Source: Bacillota bacterium (GTDB taxonomy: Bacteria; Bacillota; Clostridia; Clostridiales; Clostridiaceae). From it: DNA of 64,000 bases. The stretch is taken from assembly GCA_030706015.1 (NCBI GenBank), contig JAUZPI010000001.1, positions 1 to 64,000 of the forward strand. Reading direction: 5' to 3'. How positions within the stretch are numbered: position 1 is the stretch's first letter; every line of letters begins with the position of its first letter. Positions 1 to 8,360 of the stretch are shown in pieces. The notes beneath the pieces were generated by a model. The model was not told where the DNA came from. It saw only the letters and a list, made by a program, of their open reading frames with translations, and did no database searches. The translations under genes were made by a program, and so were the position numbers.

Positions 1-58
1 ATTTGAAGTATAATTTTTGTGTAAATTAATGTATTTTGCCATATATTAATTTTACTAT

Positions 59-97
59 AAATCTTTCACTCTTCCGAGTGGGAGATTTATTTTTTTA
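59..97 (+). terminator. Rho-independent terminator for a gene left of the window
   Basis: Arms 59-71 and 76-88 pair almost completely around a TTCC loop and are followed by ATTTTTTT. The T tract is on the plus strand, so it should end a plus-strand transcript that enters from the left edge. No gene is visible in bases 1-58. Confidence 0.7.
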
Positions 98-101
98 GGC
101 A

Positions 102-143
102 AAAAAGCTGCCGCACTAATTTTTAGTGCGACAGCCCCTTTCT
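102..143 (-). terminator. Terminator of the receiver/zinc-ribbon gene; carries a repeated 16-mer
   Basis: Arms 107-119 and 123-135 pair with one mismatch around a 3-base loop. On the minus strand the stem is followed by TTTTTT, just after the stop of the gene at 159-656. The minus-strand 5' arm, GGGGCTGTCGCACTAA, is found again exactly at 10141-10156, so this terminator may derive from a dispersed repeat. Confidence 0.75.
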
Positions 144-158
144 TTTATAATAATTAAA

Positions 159-656
159 TTAAGATTTTAATTCACTTACACATTTTGGACATTTACCATT
201 GCTGTTATCATTGAGCTTACTTCCGCAGTAAGGACAAAATTTAAACTTCGGTACGCTTGAAGCTTCCTTTTTATCAAGCTTTTTTTGAAAATTACTATTC
301 TCACTTTCATCAAGATTAATTTTTTTCAAAACTCTTATCAGCTTATCCTTGTCAACTGGAGTATGGATAACTGCATCAACCTTTCTGTCCTTATAATCTG
401 CATAAAAGATAATATTACTTGAACATAAGACACATTTAATATTGGGACACTTTTCTTTTATTTTCTCTATTAATACATCCCCTGTGACATCTTTCATAAT
501 ATAGTTAACAAAAACAATGTCAGGTGGTTGTTTTTCTATATTTTCTAGTCCATAAATTTCTCCGATAACATTTGTCTCATATCCTAACTTTTCAAGCATA
601 TCTTTTAATATTATCCCTTGAAACCTACAATCGTCAATTATAAGAACTTTATTCAT
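159..656 (-). CDS. Receiver-like protein without phospho-Asp, C-terminal zinc ribbon
   Basis: The first ~110 residues have the CheY/receiver fold pattern: the acidic pair in LIIDDC, hydrophobic strands and the CSSN switch position. The phospho-acceptor Asp is replaced by Asn (FVNYIMKD) and the conserved Lys of the KP motif is Thr (HTPVD), so classical phosphorylation is unlikely. The last ~30 residues hold CPYCGSKL and CPKC, a treble-clef/zinc-ribbon Cys4 site for one metal ion. No output domain such as a DNA-binding helix is seen. The start is the second Met (656), 6 bases after GGAAGTG; the upstream ATG at 671 has no ribosome site. It is probably a cytosolic adaptor; its partner is unknown. 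A terminator follows at 102-143. Confidence 0.7.
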   Translation of the reverse strand: MNKVLIIDDCRFQGIILKDMLEKLGYETNVIGEIYGLENIEKQPPDIVFVNYIMKDVTGDVLIEKIKEKCPNIKCVLCSSNIIFYADYKDRKVDAVIHTPVDKDKLIRVLKKINLDESENSNFQKKLDKKEASSVPKFKFCPYCGSKLNDNSNGKCPKCVSELKS

Positions 657-821
657 ATTGATCACTTCCATACTCTATATTTTATCCGATGACTACTTAC
701 CTTACCCCTTCTTTCGTTAAGGTGGTTATTACCTAGTAATATTTTATATCATGCTCCTATACTTTTCAATTGTTTAAATTAATTCCAACCCGAAAATATT
801 TAAAATTCAGTCTTTTTTTTA

Positions 822-2048
822 TTATTTACACTCCCTTTTGCATTTTCTTTTATTACATTTTAGTACTATTGCTACAAGAACTATAATAACTATTGCAGCA
901 GCAACATCAGTAATAATAAATATAGTTTTGTATTCACACCACAAAATCTTACTTTTACAGCTGTTTTGCTCACATTGTGCTATATACTTTTTAACTTGAG
1001 GATGATCTGGTAACAGTCTTTGTACTCTTTCAAATTTCACTAAAGCGTCTTTATAGTAACCTGACCAATATAAAATGAGGCCTTCTTTATATAATTTATC
1101 CACTAATCCTTGTTCATTTTTCCCACCAGACTGATCAACAAATTCTTTCACAGTATTTGCAGGTATTACAAAATTTTGTCCATATATATCTCTATTATAT
1201 CCGGCATTTTCTCCAGAGATAATTAATCCAATCACCTTAGAATCCTCTCCGATTACAGGTCCTTCACTGCCTCCCTGGGCAACAGCGGCCGCTACAGTAT
1301 AAACTGCAACACACTGTTCAGACTTTTTATCTACTGAGGAAATTGCTCCCGGTATAATTGTTGGCAAAAACTTTGATTTTTCTGACAGGAATAAACAATC
1401 TGATGCTGCAGGATATCCCCAAAGCAGCACATCATCTTGCAGCTGAACTTTATCCGAATCACCTAATTTTATAGTTGGAAGATTTTTCTTTTCAATTTTT
1501 AATACTGCAACATCTTTTCCTAATGCTATTGGATTTCCGTAACTTTTTATTTCACCGCAGTATGCGTCTCCACTTTGAAGAATAACCTTAATTTCCTTCT
1601 TTATAACTTTAATATAAAGCTTAGCTCCTTTATCATTTAAGTCATCAATAACGCACTCTGAATCCTCGTCTATATCTTTAGCAAATTTTTCGATAATGCT
1701 ATTTTTAACCTGCGTTCTATCATTATCAGATATGATATCCTTACAGTTTACTATATCATCATCATTCATCTTAGAGTATTGAACAGCGTGTGCATTAGTA
1801 ACTAAATAACCATTGGGATTGATAATAAAACCAGTACCTTTTACTACTACATCGGATGAATAGTCGTATTTACCCAATATACTATTATCCTCTGAGCAAT
1901 TATCACGAATGTACCAAGATAAGGTAACTATGTTTGCCACTCTTACTATTGCTGGTTGAGTAAATTCAGCTGCCACTTTTCCCTCTTTTACACCTGAAAT
2001 ATCTGGCTTATCGTTGATTAAACATATTGATACTCCGATGTAAATCAT
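822..2048 (-). CDS. Membrane-anchored HtrA-like serine protease with TPR-like segment
   Basis: Trypsin-fold protease of the DegP/HtrA type (S1C). Counting from the ATG at 2048, the triad is His87 (LVTNAHAV), Asp179 (GKDVAVL) and Ser261 (GGSEGPV). There is no PDZ domain. Residues ~318-363 (YKEGLILYWSGYYKDALVKF and following) look like TPR helices, and a transmembrane helix at ~370-398 is followed by a Lys/Arg/Cys-rich tail. The open frame continues upstream of 2048 through a Lys-Lys-hydrophobic stretch typical of a signal anchor. No ATG/GTG/TTG lies there, but AGGGGAG (2096-2102) sits 5 bases before an in-frame ATT at 2090, so initiation at ATT (2090 or 2087) is plausible. The catalytic domain is expected outside the cell, anchored at both ends. 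The substrate is unknown. Confidence 0.8.
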   Translation of the reverse strand: MIYIGVSICLINDKPDISGVKEGKVAAEFTQPAIVRVANIVTLSWYIRDNCSEDNSILGKYDYSSDVVVKGTGFIINPNGYLVTNAHAVQYSKMNDDDIVNCKDIISDNDRTQVKNSIIEKFAKDIDEDSECVIDDLNDKGAKLYIKVIKKEIKVILQSGDAYCGEIKSYGNPIALGKDVAVLKIEKKNLPTIKLGDSDKVQLQDDVLLWGYPAASDCLFLSEKSKFLPTIIPGAISSVDKKSEQCVAVYTVAAAVAQGGSEGPVIGEDSKVIGLIISGENAGYNRDIYGQNFVIPANTVKEFVDQSGGKNEQGLVDKLYKEGLILYWSGYYKDALVKFERVQRLLPDHPQVKKYIAQCEQNSCKSKILWCEYKTIFIITDVAAAIVIIVLVAIVLKCNKRKCKRECK

Positions 2049-2231
2049 TAGTATTACGCTAATAATAATGCAAGTGAATTTTTTAATAATACCATCTCCC
2101 CTATAAACTTTTACCCTTATGATTTATATATGTAGCTTTATCTATATAGGTTACATGGTATCTCATTAATATTTATATCTAATAAAAAATGGGTACTATG
2201 ACTAATCCCCATTAAATGTGTAAATTATTTT

Positions 2232-3623
2232 TTATTTTGCTAATTCATAAATAGCATGAGCATATATCTTTGCATTTAAAATCAAATCTTCCACTTCAAT
2301 ATTTTCATTAGGTTGGTGATCAAGATCTGGTTTACCTGGGAAAATAGGACCGAAAGCAACTATATTAGGCATTTCCTTTGCATAGGTTCCACCACCTATA
2401 GAAATCAGCTCTGCCTGGGCTCCAGTTTGCTCAGTATAAACCTTTTGGAGTGTTTTAATTAGAGGGTGATCTGGTGAAAAATATAATGGACCCTGATGAG
2501 TCATATTTTCCACCTCAATGCCAGTGCCTTCCAATCTAGTAATCACTGCATCAATCATTTCATCATAGGTTCTAGTCACAGGATATCTAAGGTTTAAGGT
2601 AATTATCCCCTTATCTTCAGTTATATCTACTACCCCTAAATTAAAGGATAACTTTCCAGACACTTCATCTTCCAAATCAACACCAAAAGATTCTCCATCA
2701 GTCTCCATTCCTACATATCTGTTGAAGAAATTAATGAAATCAGTCATATCTGAACTTTCTAGATTTAGTTCTCCCAAAAAAGCAAATAATTGCATTATTG
2801 CATTTTTCCCCTTTTCAGGCGTACTACCATGTGCAGACATGCCAATAGATTTTATTAATACAGTATCTCCAATTTCTTCTGCCTTTATATCGTAACCAGT
2901 TCTTTCAGCAAACTCTTCAGCCGCAAAAATAACACTGCTATTAAGCTCAGATTTTATTCCTGCCTCACAGTAGTCAGGTACCATATTTGCTCTATGACCA
3001 CCCTTAATGTAATTAATAATTATACTTCCCTGCTGCTGAGTTTCAAAGGTCTTAACTAAATTAAAAATAGTAATTCCCTTTTCTCCATTTATAATAGGGT
3101 ACATAGCGTCTGGGGTAAAACCAGCTATAGGAGGTTTTTCTCTATCTAAATAATATTTTAATTCTTTACTTCCTGATTCTTCATTAGTACCAAATATAAT
3201 TCTTATCTTTTGCGAAATTGGCGGGTTTTCATCCATTATTGCTTTTAATCCGAATAATGCTGCCATTATAGGGCCCTTGTCATCCAGAGTGCCTCTTGCA
3301 TATATTTTTCCATCATGTATTTCAGCACCATAAGGTGGATATTTCCATCCGTCTCCTTCTGGTACTACATCCATATGACCAAGTACAGCTACATACTCCT
3401 CACCATCTCCGTATTCAGCATATCCAACATAATTGTCTAAATTCTTAGTTTGGAATCCAAGCCTTTTTGCTATATCAAGAGCGCACTTTAAAGCAGCTGC
3501 TGGTCCCTCTCCAAAGGGCATACCTTCCTTTGGTTCTCCTTCAACACTCTTAATCCTAAGCACTTCCTGTGTAGAACTTATGAGTTCCTCCTTTAATGCA
3601 TCAATTCTGCTGTTTAAATCCAT
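2232..3623 (-). CDS. pepV: Dipeptidase, PepV family (M20)
   Basis: A 463-residue cytosolic zinc metallopeptidase that cleaves dipeptides and some aminoacyl-histidine-type peptides. Visible motifs are GHMDVVPEGDGW (metal His83 and Asp85), GTLDDKGP (bridging Asp115) and TNEESGS (catalytic/metal Glu148-Glu149). The long insert between them and the C-terminal GGGTYAK with LDHQPNE fit PepV rather than a short M20 aminoacylase. Length is normal for the family. The start is ATG after GGAGGAATTAAT. It appears to be a single-gene unit, separated by ~180 bases from the protease gene downstream. Confidence 0.9.
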   Translation of the reverse strand: MDLNSRIDALKEELISSTQEVLRIKSVEGEPKEGMPFGEGPAAALKCALDIAKRLGFQTKNLDNYVGYAEYGDGEEYVAVLGHMDVVPEGDGWKYPPYGAEIHDGKIYARGTLDDKGPIMAALFGLKAIMDENPPISQKIRIIFGTNEESGSKELKYYLDREKPPIAGFTPDAMYPIINGEKGITIFNLVKTFETQQQGSIIINYIKGGHRANMVPDYCEAGIKSELNSSVIFAAEEFAERTGYDIKAEEIGDTVLIKSIGMSAHGSTPEKGKNAIMQLFAFLGELNLESSDMTDFINFFNRYVGMETDGESFGVDLEDEVSGKLSFNLGVVDITEDKGIITLNLRYPVTRTYDEMIDAVITRLEGTGIEVENMTHQGPLYFSPDHPLIKTLQKVYTEQTGAQAELISIGGGTYAKEMPNIVAFGPIFPGKPDLDHQPNENIEVEDLILNAKIYAHAIYELAK

Positions 3624-3713
3624 ATTAATTCCTCCAATTTAAATGCATCTTTTTCTCACATATATTATAGGCCTTTATAGCTAATCTTAGCAACTATTTA
3701 CATGTAACAACAG

Positions 3714-4020
3714 TTACTGAACTTCTAACATTTTTCCTTCCTGAATTGATTGAATAGCATATTCCACCATCTTGTGAGTCTTTAAATATTCTTCACCTGA
3801 TATATCTGAAAAATTAAAGTTTTTCAGATAATCTAAGAAATCTTAAACACTATCCTTCTCTCATAAATCTCTAAAATCACTTATTTCACTGACAGTATTA
3901 TTTTTTGAAAGCGCTTTAGCATTTATCAACATTAACTAGATCTATATCCTTATACTCATTTAAATTTTTTTCCTGCCATCCATAACCATATACTCCGATT
4001 CCAACTAAAATAGTTTTCAT
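3714..4020 (-). pseudogene. Remnant of a Gfo/Idh/MocA-family oxidoreductase
   Basis: The minus strand keeps a ribosome site (AAGGAGTTAAT) and an ATG at 4020 opening MKTILVGIGVYGYGWQEKN, the NAD(P)-binding beta-alpha start of this family. After a few dozen codons the frame stops. A separate stretch near 3714-3830 reads as a typical family C-terminus (EEYLKTHKMVEYAIQSIQEG followed by a stop). The two pieces lie only ~300 bases apart where a gene of ~1000 bases is expected, so most of the coding region has been deleted and the remainder has stops. The product is not expected to function. Confidence 0.65.
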
Positions 4021-4037
4021 ATTAACTCCTTGTAAAA

Positions 4038-4523
4038 TTATTTTTTAACAGCTACTGTAATAAATCTTACACCATTTTCCCCTGCAGTACCGTAGTGCCC
4101 TTGGTTGAGCTTAACCATATGAGCGTCTCCCTTGAATAATTCTTCCGTATGTTCTTGTTCTTCTTTTGTGATAGTTGTCATTCTTATACTGCCCTCTAAG
4201 ATGTAATATATCTCCTCATTTGTATCATGAAAGTGTAACCCTATAGAGGCATTAGGTTCCATTGTCGTATCAATCATAAGTTCAAGATTAGTAGAAAATA
4301 TACTCTCTTCAGTGCCTTTTTCTTCAGAGAATACCCATGTTGCAAAATCTTTGCCCTTACCTCTCTTTTCTCCCTCATATTTTTTATTTAAATGTGCAGG
4401 ATCATAAACTACCTTTGCCATTTTACTAGAATTTTTATTAACTGCCCACTTTATTTCTCCATTATAAATCTTTTTTATTTCAGAATGAAACCTTTCTCCT
4501 GAAACATACTCTTCTTTATTCAT
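4038..4523 (-). CDS. Cupin-domain protein
   Basis: A small single-domain beta-barrel protein. The cupin core reads GLHFHDTNEEIYYILEGSIR, giving His-X-His and Glu metal ligands, with a second half around KGDAHMVKLNQGHYGTAG. The preceding ~60 residues (YDPAHLNKKYEGEKRGKGKD) are not diagnostic. The start is the ATG at 4523, with GAGGTGG 5 bases upstream; the in-frame GTG at 4532 lies inside the ribosome site. The function is unknown; cupins of this size are often sugar or small-molecule isomerases or sensors. The pseudogene at 3714-4020 lies 17 bases downstream, so the two were probably once co-transcribed and possibly linked to sugar metabolism. Confidence 0.75.
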   Translation of the reverse strand: MNKEEYVSGERFHSEIKKIYNGEIKWAVNKNSSKMAKVVYDPAHLNKKYEGEKRGKGKDFATWVFSEEKGTEESIFSTNLELMIDTTMEPNASIGLHFHDTNEEIYYILEGSIRMTTITKEEQEHTEELFKGDAHMVKLNQGHYGTAGENGVRFITVAVKK

Positions 4524-4662
4524 TATGTCCACCTCTTTTATTAAAATGCTCTACATATTACTTCTACAAAGTTTTAAAAATACCTTCATTAGAAGTTAAT
4601 AATATATGTTGGTATATTTACTAGGGTAAATTGCCCTTAACTCCACACAATAGTTATATAAA

Positions 4663-4670
4663 CATAAATT
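4663..4670 (+). promoter_or_regulatory. Possible sporulation-type -10 (CATAAATT) before the coat genes
   Basis: CATAAATT matches the CATANNNT -10 pattern of sigma-E/sigma-K promoters and lies 26 bases before the first coat-protein gene. No clear -35 was fixed, so this rests on one short match plus the expected regulation of coat genes. Confidence 0.3.
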
Positions 4671-4695
4671 TTATAATAGGAGGAGGGAACAAATC

Positions 4696-4899
4696 ATGGC
4701 ATCAAAACTAGCTCCACACGAAGCACTTGAACTTCATGAATTAATGGACTGCGAAATATCAGTTGTAAAAAAACTAAAGGCTAGTCTCCCTATGGTTCAA
4801 GATAATGAACTAAAAGAGTTCATGGAAAATCGTATAAGAAACAAATCACAACAAATTGACGAAATGATTCAATTTGCTAAATCCCAAGGTATTGAATAG
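4696..4899 (+). CDS. Small CotF-like spore coat protein (67 aa)
   Basis: The N-terminus MASKLAPHEALELHELM is the hallmark opening of clostridial CotF-related coat proteins (KLAPHE...LELHEL). The rest is a helical pair (MDCEISVVKKLKAS, ENRIRNKSQQIDEMIQFAKS). At 67 residues it is only about the first half of a usual CotF domain; the next gene encodes a complementary helical protein, so the two may pair. The start has GGAGGAGG upstream. It would be expected in the spore coat or mother cell late in sporulation. Confidence 0.7.
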   Translation: MASKLAPHEALELHELMDCEISVVKKLKASLPMVQDNELKEFMENRIRNKSQQIDEMIQFAKSQGIE

Positions 4900-4952
4900 A
4901 GCACTCTCCAAGAAATACTATTTATTATTTTAGCCATAAAGGAGGTAATAAA

Positions 4953-5261
4953 ATGTCAATATTAGAATCTATGTTCGGCAGTGATCCTATACTTATTTCT
5001 GATAAGGATATAGCATTTGATATACTTAAGGACTCAAAATTTGGAGTGAGCACATTATCTAAAGCTACCCTTGAATCAGTAAACCCTCAATTGAGGCAAA
5101 TGTTAGACGCTCATTTAGCTGCATCAATAGGTGAACATCATAAACTATCTGATATTTTGATACAAAAAAATTGGTATCCTGCAGCTGCTGCTCCAGATTT
5201 ACAACTAAAAAATGCACTTGCAGGTGCTGAAAGTATCTCGCAGACAATTCAGAACGAATAA
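4953..5261 (+). CDS. Spore coat protein, CotF family (102 aa)
   Basis: A helical protein with the CotF pattern: DKDIAFDILKDSK, then LRQMLDAHLAASIGEHHKLS, then QKNWYPAAAA, where the aromatic-Tyr-Pro turn is typical of the family. AAAGGAGG precedes the ATG. It lies 53 bases after the 67-residue coat gene, on the same strand, so the two form an operon that ends at the hairpin 5273-5330. Expected role: structural spore coat component. Confidence 0.8.
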   Translation: MSILESMFGSDPILISDKDIAFDILKDSKFGVSTLSKATLESVNPQLRQMLDAHLAASIGEHHKLSDILIQKNWYPAAAAPDLQLKNALAGAESISQTIQNE

Positions 5262-5272
5262 TTCAATGGATA

Positions 5273-5330
5273 AGAGCCTTCAGCAGCTGTGACATTTTCT
5301 ATTCAGACTAATTACATACTGCTGGGCTCT
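5273..5330 (+). terminator. Hairpin terminator after the coat genes
   Basis: AGAGCC..CAGCAG (5273-5286) pairs with CTGCTGGGCTCT (5319-5330) across a long loop; ATTTTAT follows on the plus strand. Confidence 0.5.
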
Positions 5331-5356
5331 ATTTTATATACATTTAAAAATAGCTG

Positions 5357-6685
5357 CTATTCAGCACTTAACCCAGCCAAGTTTAAGAAATTCCATGGTT
5401 TGTTAAAATGAGGCTGAAAGAAAAAGTCTACAAAACCCAGCTGATCGATAGTCATTCTGTTTTGAATACATACCGATAGAGTATTAATTGATTGGGTCAA
5501 ATCTGTCTTTGATATGATCTGCGCACCAAGTATTCTTCTGGTTTGTTTTTCATACACTACCTTAAGTTTCACTTCCTCATGTGTTGGCATAAATTCAGGC
5601 CTATAACTATCTACAATAGTAACTGAATGAGCATCAATGCCTTCATCCTTAGCAGAAATTTCTGTAAGTCCTGTAGAAGCAATATTGTATTCATAAATCT
5701 TTATACCAGATGTGCCTTGTGTTCCCAAATGCTTTATTGTAGGTTTTACTAGATTTCTTGCTGCCAAGGTTCCCATTCTAACTGCATTTGTAGCTAGAGG
5801 AATGTATTGGTGTTTACCTGTTGGATTGTAGACAACTGCACAGCTGTCTCCTGCAGCAAAAACATCCTTTTTGCTAGTCTCCATATATTCATTTACAATT
5901 ATCGCACCATTTTGCAGCATATCTACCTGCCCCTTAAACAAATCAGTATTTGGTCTGAATCCTATACAAAGTATAACCACGTCAGCATCATACTCTCCCT
6001 TTGAGGTAATAACCTTAGAAACTTTTCCATCCTTACCTTCAAATCTGACTACAGTCTCTCCAAGGGCAAGCTTTACGTTATGATCAGCAAATTCCTTTTC
6101 AGCTATATCAGTAAATTCTTTGTCCAAATATTTGCTCATTATTCTGTCAGCACCCTCAATTAGAGTTACTTCTTTACCATTTGTTTCAAAGGCCTCAACT
6201 AATTCAACTCCTATGTATCCAGCACCAACTACAACCATTTTTTTAGCCTGCTTAGACTTATCAATGATTGTATTGGAGTGATAATAGTTTTTTGATAAAA
6301 GTATGTTTTCTAGTTCAATACCTTCTATTTTAGGGGTAATTGGCCAAGAACCTGTTGTAATAATTAATTTATCAAAATTCTCTTCATACTCCTCATTAGT
6401 TTTCATATCCTTTACTCTTAGCTTTTTTTGCGTCAAGTCTGCTTCCAGCACATCATGAGACATTTTAGTTTTTACCCCTAACTCCGCTAGCTTCTCTGGT
6501 GAACAATAAAATAGTCCCTGTGGGTCTTTTACCACTCCTCCTACATAGAGCGCTATACCACAGGATAAAAAGGAAATAGTATCATTTCTTTCAAATACGG
6601 TTATTTCAGCATCAGGATAGAGTTTTGCTGCATTTAATATTGCTGCAGTACCAGCATGGGTACAACCTATTACTGCTATTTTCAT
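5357..6685 (-). CDS. nox: NADH oxidase (FAD, CoA-disulfide reductase family)
   Basis: A 442-residue flavoprotein with an N-terminal FAD-binding site (IAVIGCTHAGTAAI, with conserved His10), the redox-active Cys42 in SFLSCGIALYVGG, an NAD(P)H-binding site (VVVGAGYIGVELVE) and AAGDSCAV near the second FAD contact. The C-terminal dimerisation domain ends HFNKPWNFLNLAG. The SFLSCG context fits H2O-forming NADH oxidases or NADH peroxidases, which use a single Cys sulfenate, better than CoA-disulfide reductases. Likely role: removal of O2 or peroxide in an anaerobe and recycling of NAD+. It is monocistronic. Confidence 0.85.
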   Translation of the reverse strand: MKIAVIGCTHAGTAAILNAAKLYPDAEITVFERNDTISFLSCGIALYVGGVVKDPQGLFYCSPEKLAELGVKTKMSHDVLEADLTQKKLRVKDMKTNEEYEENFDKLIITTGSWPITPKIEGIELENILLSKNYYHSNTIIDKSKQAKKMVVVGAGYIGVELVEAFETNGKEVTLIEGADRIMSKYLDKEFTDIAEKEFADHNVKLALGETVVRFEGKDGKVSKVITSKGEYDADVVILCIGFRPNTDLFKGQVDMLQNGAIIVNEYMETSKKDVFAAGDSCAVVYNPTGKHQYIPLATNAVRMGTLAARNLVKPTIKHLGTQGTSGIKIYEYNIASTGLTEISAKDEGIDAHSVTIVDSYRPEFMPTHEEVKLKVVYEKQTRRILGAQIISKTDLTQSINTLSVCIQNRMTIDQLGFVDFFFQPHFNKPWNFLNLAGLSAE

Positions 6686-6805
6686 TTATATTGCCCCTTT
6701 CGTTTTATAAGAAATTTTTCTATTTAATTAAAGTATATGGCCTATGTAGATAAATTTTTACTAAATATATCTTTCCCCAAAACTTAAAACTAATGTTGAA
6801 AAAAT

Positions 6806-6832
6806 AAAAGATGACCCATTAGGCCATCTTTT
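6806..6832 (-). terminator. Terminator of the transglutaminase/Big_2 gene
   Basis: AAAAGATGACC (6806-6816) pairs with GGCCATCTTTT (6822-6832), with one mismatch and a 5-base loop. On the minus strand TATTTTTTC follows. Confidence 0.75.
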
Positions 6833-6842
6833 ACCTATAATA

Positions 6843-8360
6843 TTAACTTGTAACTACTATTGAGCATCTTGTGTACTTTGTTGGATCCTGTACAGAATTA
6901 ACTGTAATTACTGCAGTTCCAATGCCAACAGCATGAACTGTTCCATTTTGATCTACTGTGACTACATTTGTATTACTGCTAACCCAGTTTAATGCTTTGT
7001 TAGTAGCATATGATGGATTTATTGTAGGATTTAAAACTAAATTTGCTCCCCCCAATTTTAAAGTTGCAGAGGTTTTATCTAAGGTAATACTTGTAAGCCC
7101 ATATACTACTGTTACAGCACATGTTCCTTTATAGCCGCCATCTGTTGTAGTTACTGTTATTGTTGCTGTTCCTGGTGCTACTGGTGTTAATACACCTGAT
7201 GAACTTACCTTTACTATAGTTTCATTGCTGCTGCTCCAGGTTACTGTTTTTATTGTTGCATTTGTTGGCGCTATTACCGGTGTCAATATGCTTGTTGTTC
7301 CCATGTTTAATGTTAATGAATTTTTATTTACACTTACTCCTGTTACTAAGATTGGTACTGTTACTGTGCACTTTGCTACCTTTGTTGGATCCTGTACAGA
7401 TGTAGCTGTAATTGTTGCCACTCCAGGCGCTACTGAGTGCACTGTACCATTGTTATCTACTGTTGCAACATTTGTATTACTGCTGCTCCATATTAGACTT
7501 GGATCTGTGGCATTTGAAGGATTTACCGTTGCTTTTAATGTTAAGTCTGGATCTCCAAATTTTAAATATGTGGATGTTTTATCTAATGTAATACTTGAAA
7601 CTCCATATATTACTGTCACCTTACATGTTCCTGTATAGCCACCATCCGTTGATGTTACTGTAACTGTTGCTGTTCCTGGTGCCACTGGTGTTAATACACC
7701 TGCTGAACTTACCTTTACTATAGTTTCATCACTGCTGCTCCAAGTTACTGTTCTTATTGTAGCATTTGTTGGTGCAAATACTGGTGATATTGTACTTGTT
7801 GTTCCCATTTTTAATGTTAAGGAGCTTTTATTTACACTTACTCCTGTTACTAAGGTTGGTACTGTTACTGTGCATCTTGCTACCTTTGTTGGATCCTGTA
7901 CAGATGCTGCAGTGATTGTTGCCACTCCTGGTGCTATTGAGTGTACTGTACCATTGTTATCTACTGTTGCAATATTAATATTACTACTGCTCCATGTTAG
8001 ACTTGGGTCTGTAGCATTTGAGGGATTTACCGTTGCTTTTAATGCTAAATCTGGATCTCCGACTTTTAAATATGTGGATGTTTGATCTAATGTGATACTT
8101 GAAACTCCATATATTACTGTTACAGCACACGTTCCAGTATAGCCGCCATCTGTTGTTTTTACTGTTATTGTTGCTGTTCCTGATGCTACTGGTGTTAACA
8201 CACCTGCTGAACTTACCTTCACTATAGTTTCATCGCTGCTGCTCCAGGTTACTGTTTTTATTGTTGCATTTGTTGGCGATATTACTGGTGCTAAAGTACT
8301 TGTGGTTCCCATCTTTAATGTCAAGGAACTTTTATTTACACTTACCCCTGTTACTAATGT
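6843..8360 (-). repeat. Three coding tandem repeats of 504 bp (six Big_2 domains)
   Basis: The octamer context GGATCCTGTACAGA recurs at 6883, 7387 and 7891, exactly 504 bases (168 codons) apart, and the flanking sequence is alike in all three. Each unit encodes one LVTGVSVNK-type plus one SSITLDKT-type Big_2 domain, so the protein grew by duplication of domain pairs. The units are diverged, not identical. Confidence 0.85.

Noticed and set aside
7225..8085. Plus-strand open frames of 137 and 71 codons
   Set aside because: They are antisense shadows of the Big_2 repeats, with valine/threonine-rich translation and no ribosome site; they recur with the 504-bp repeat.
6843..8360. Regularly spaced repeats considered as a CRISPR array
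   Set aside because: The period is 504 bases and the repeats are diverged coding sequence of Ig-like domains; no short direct repeats with unique spacers.
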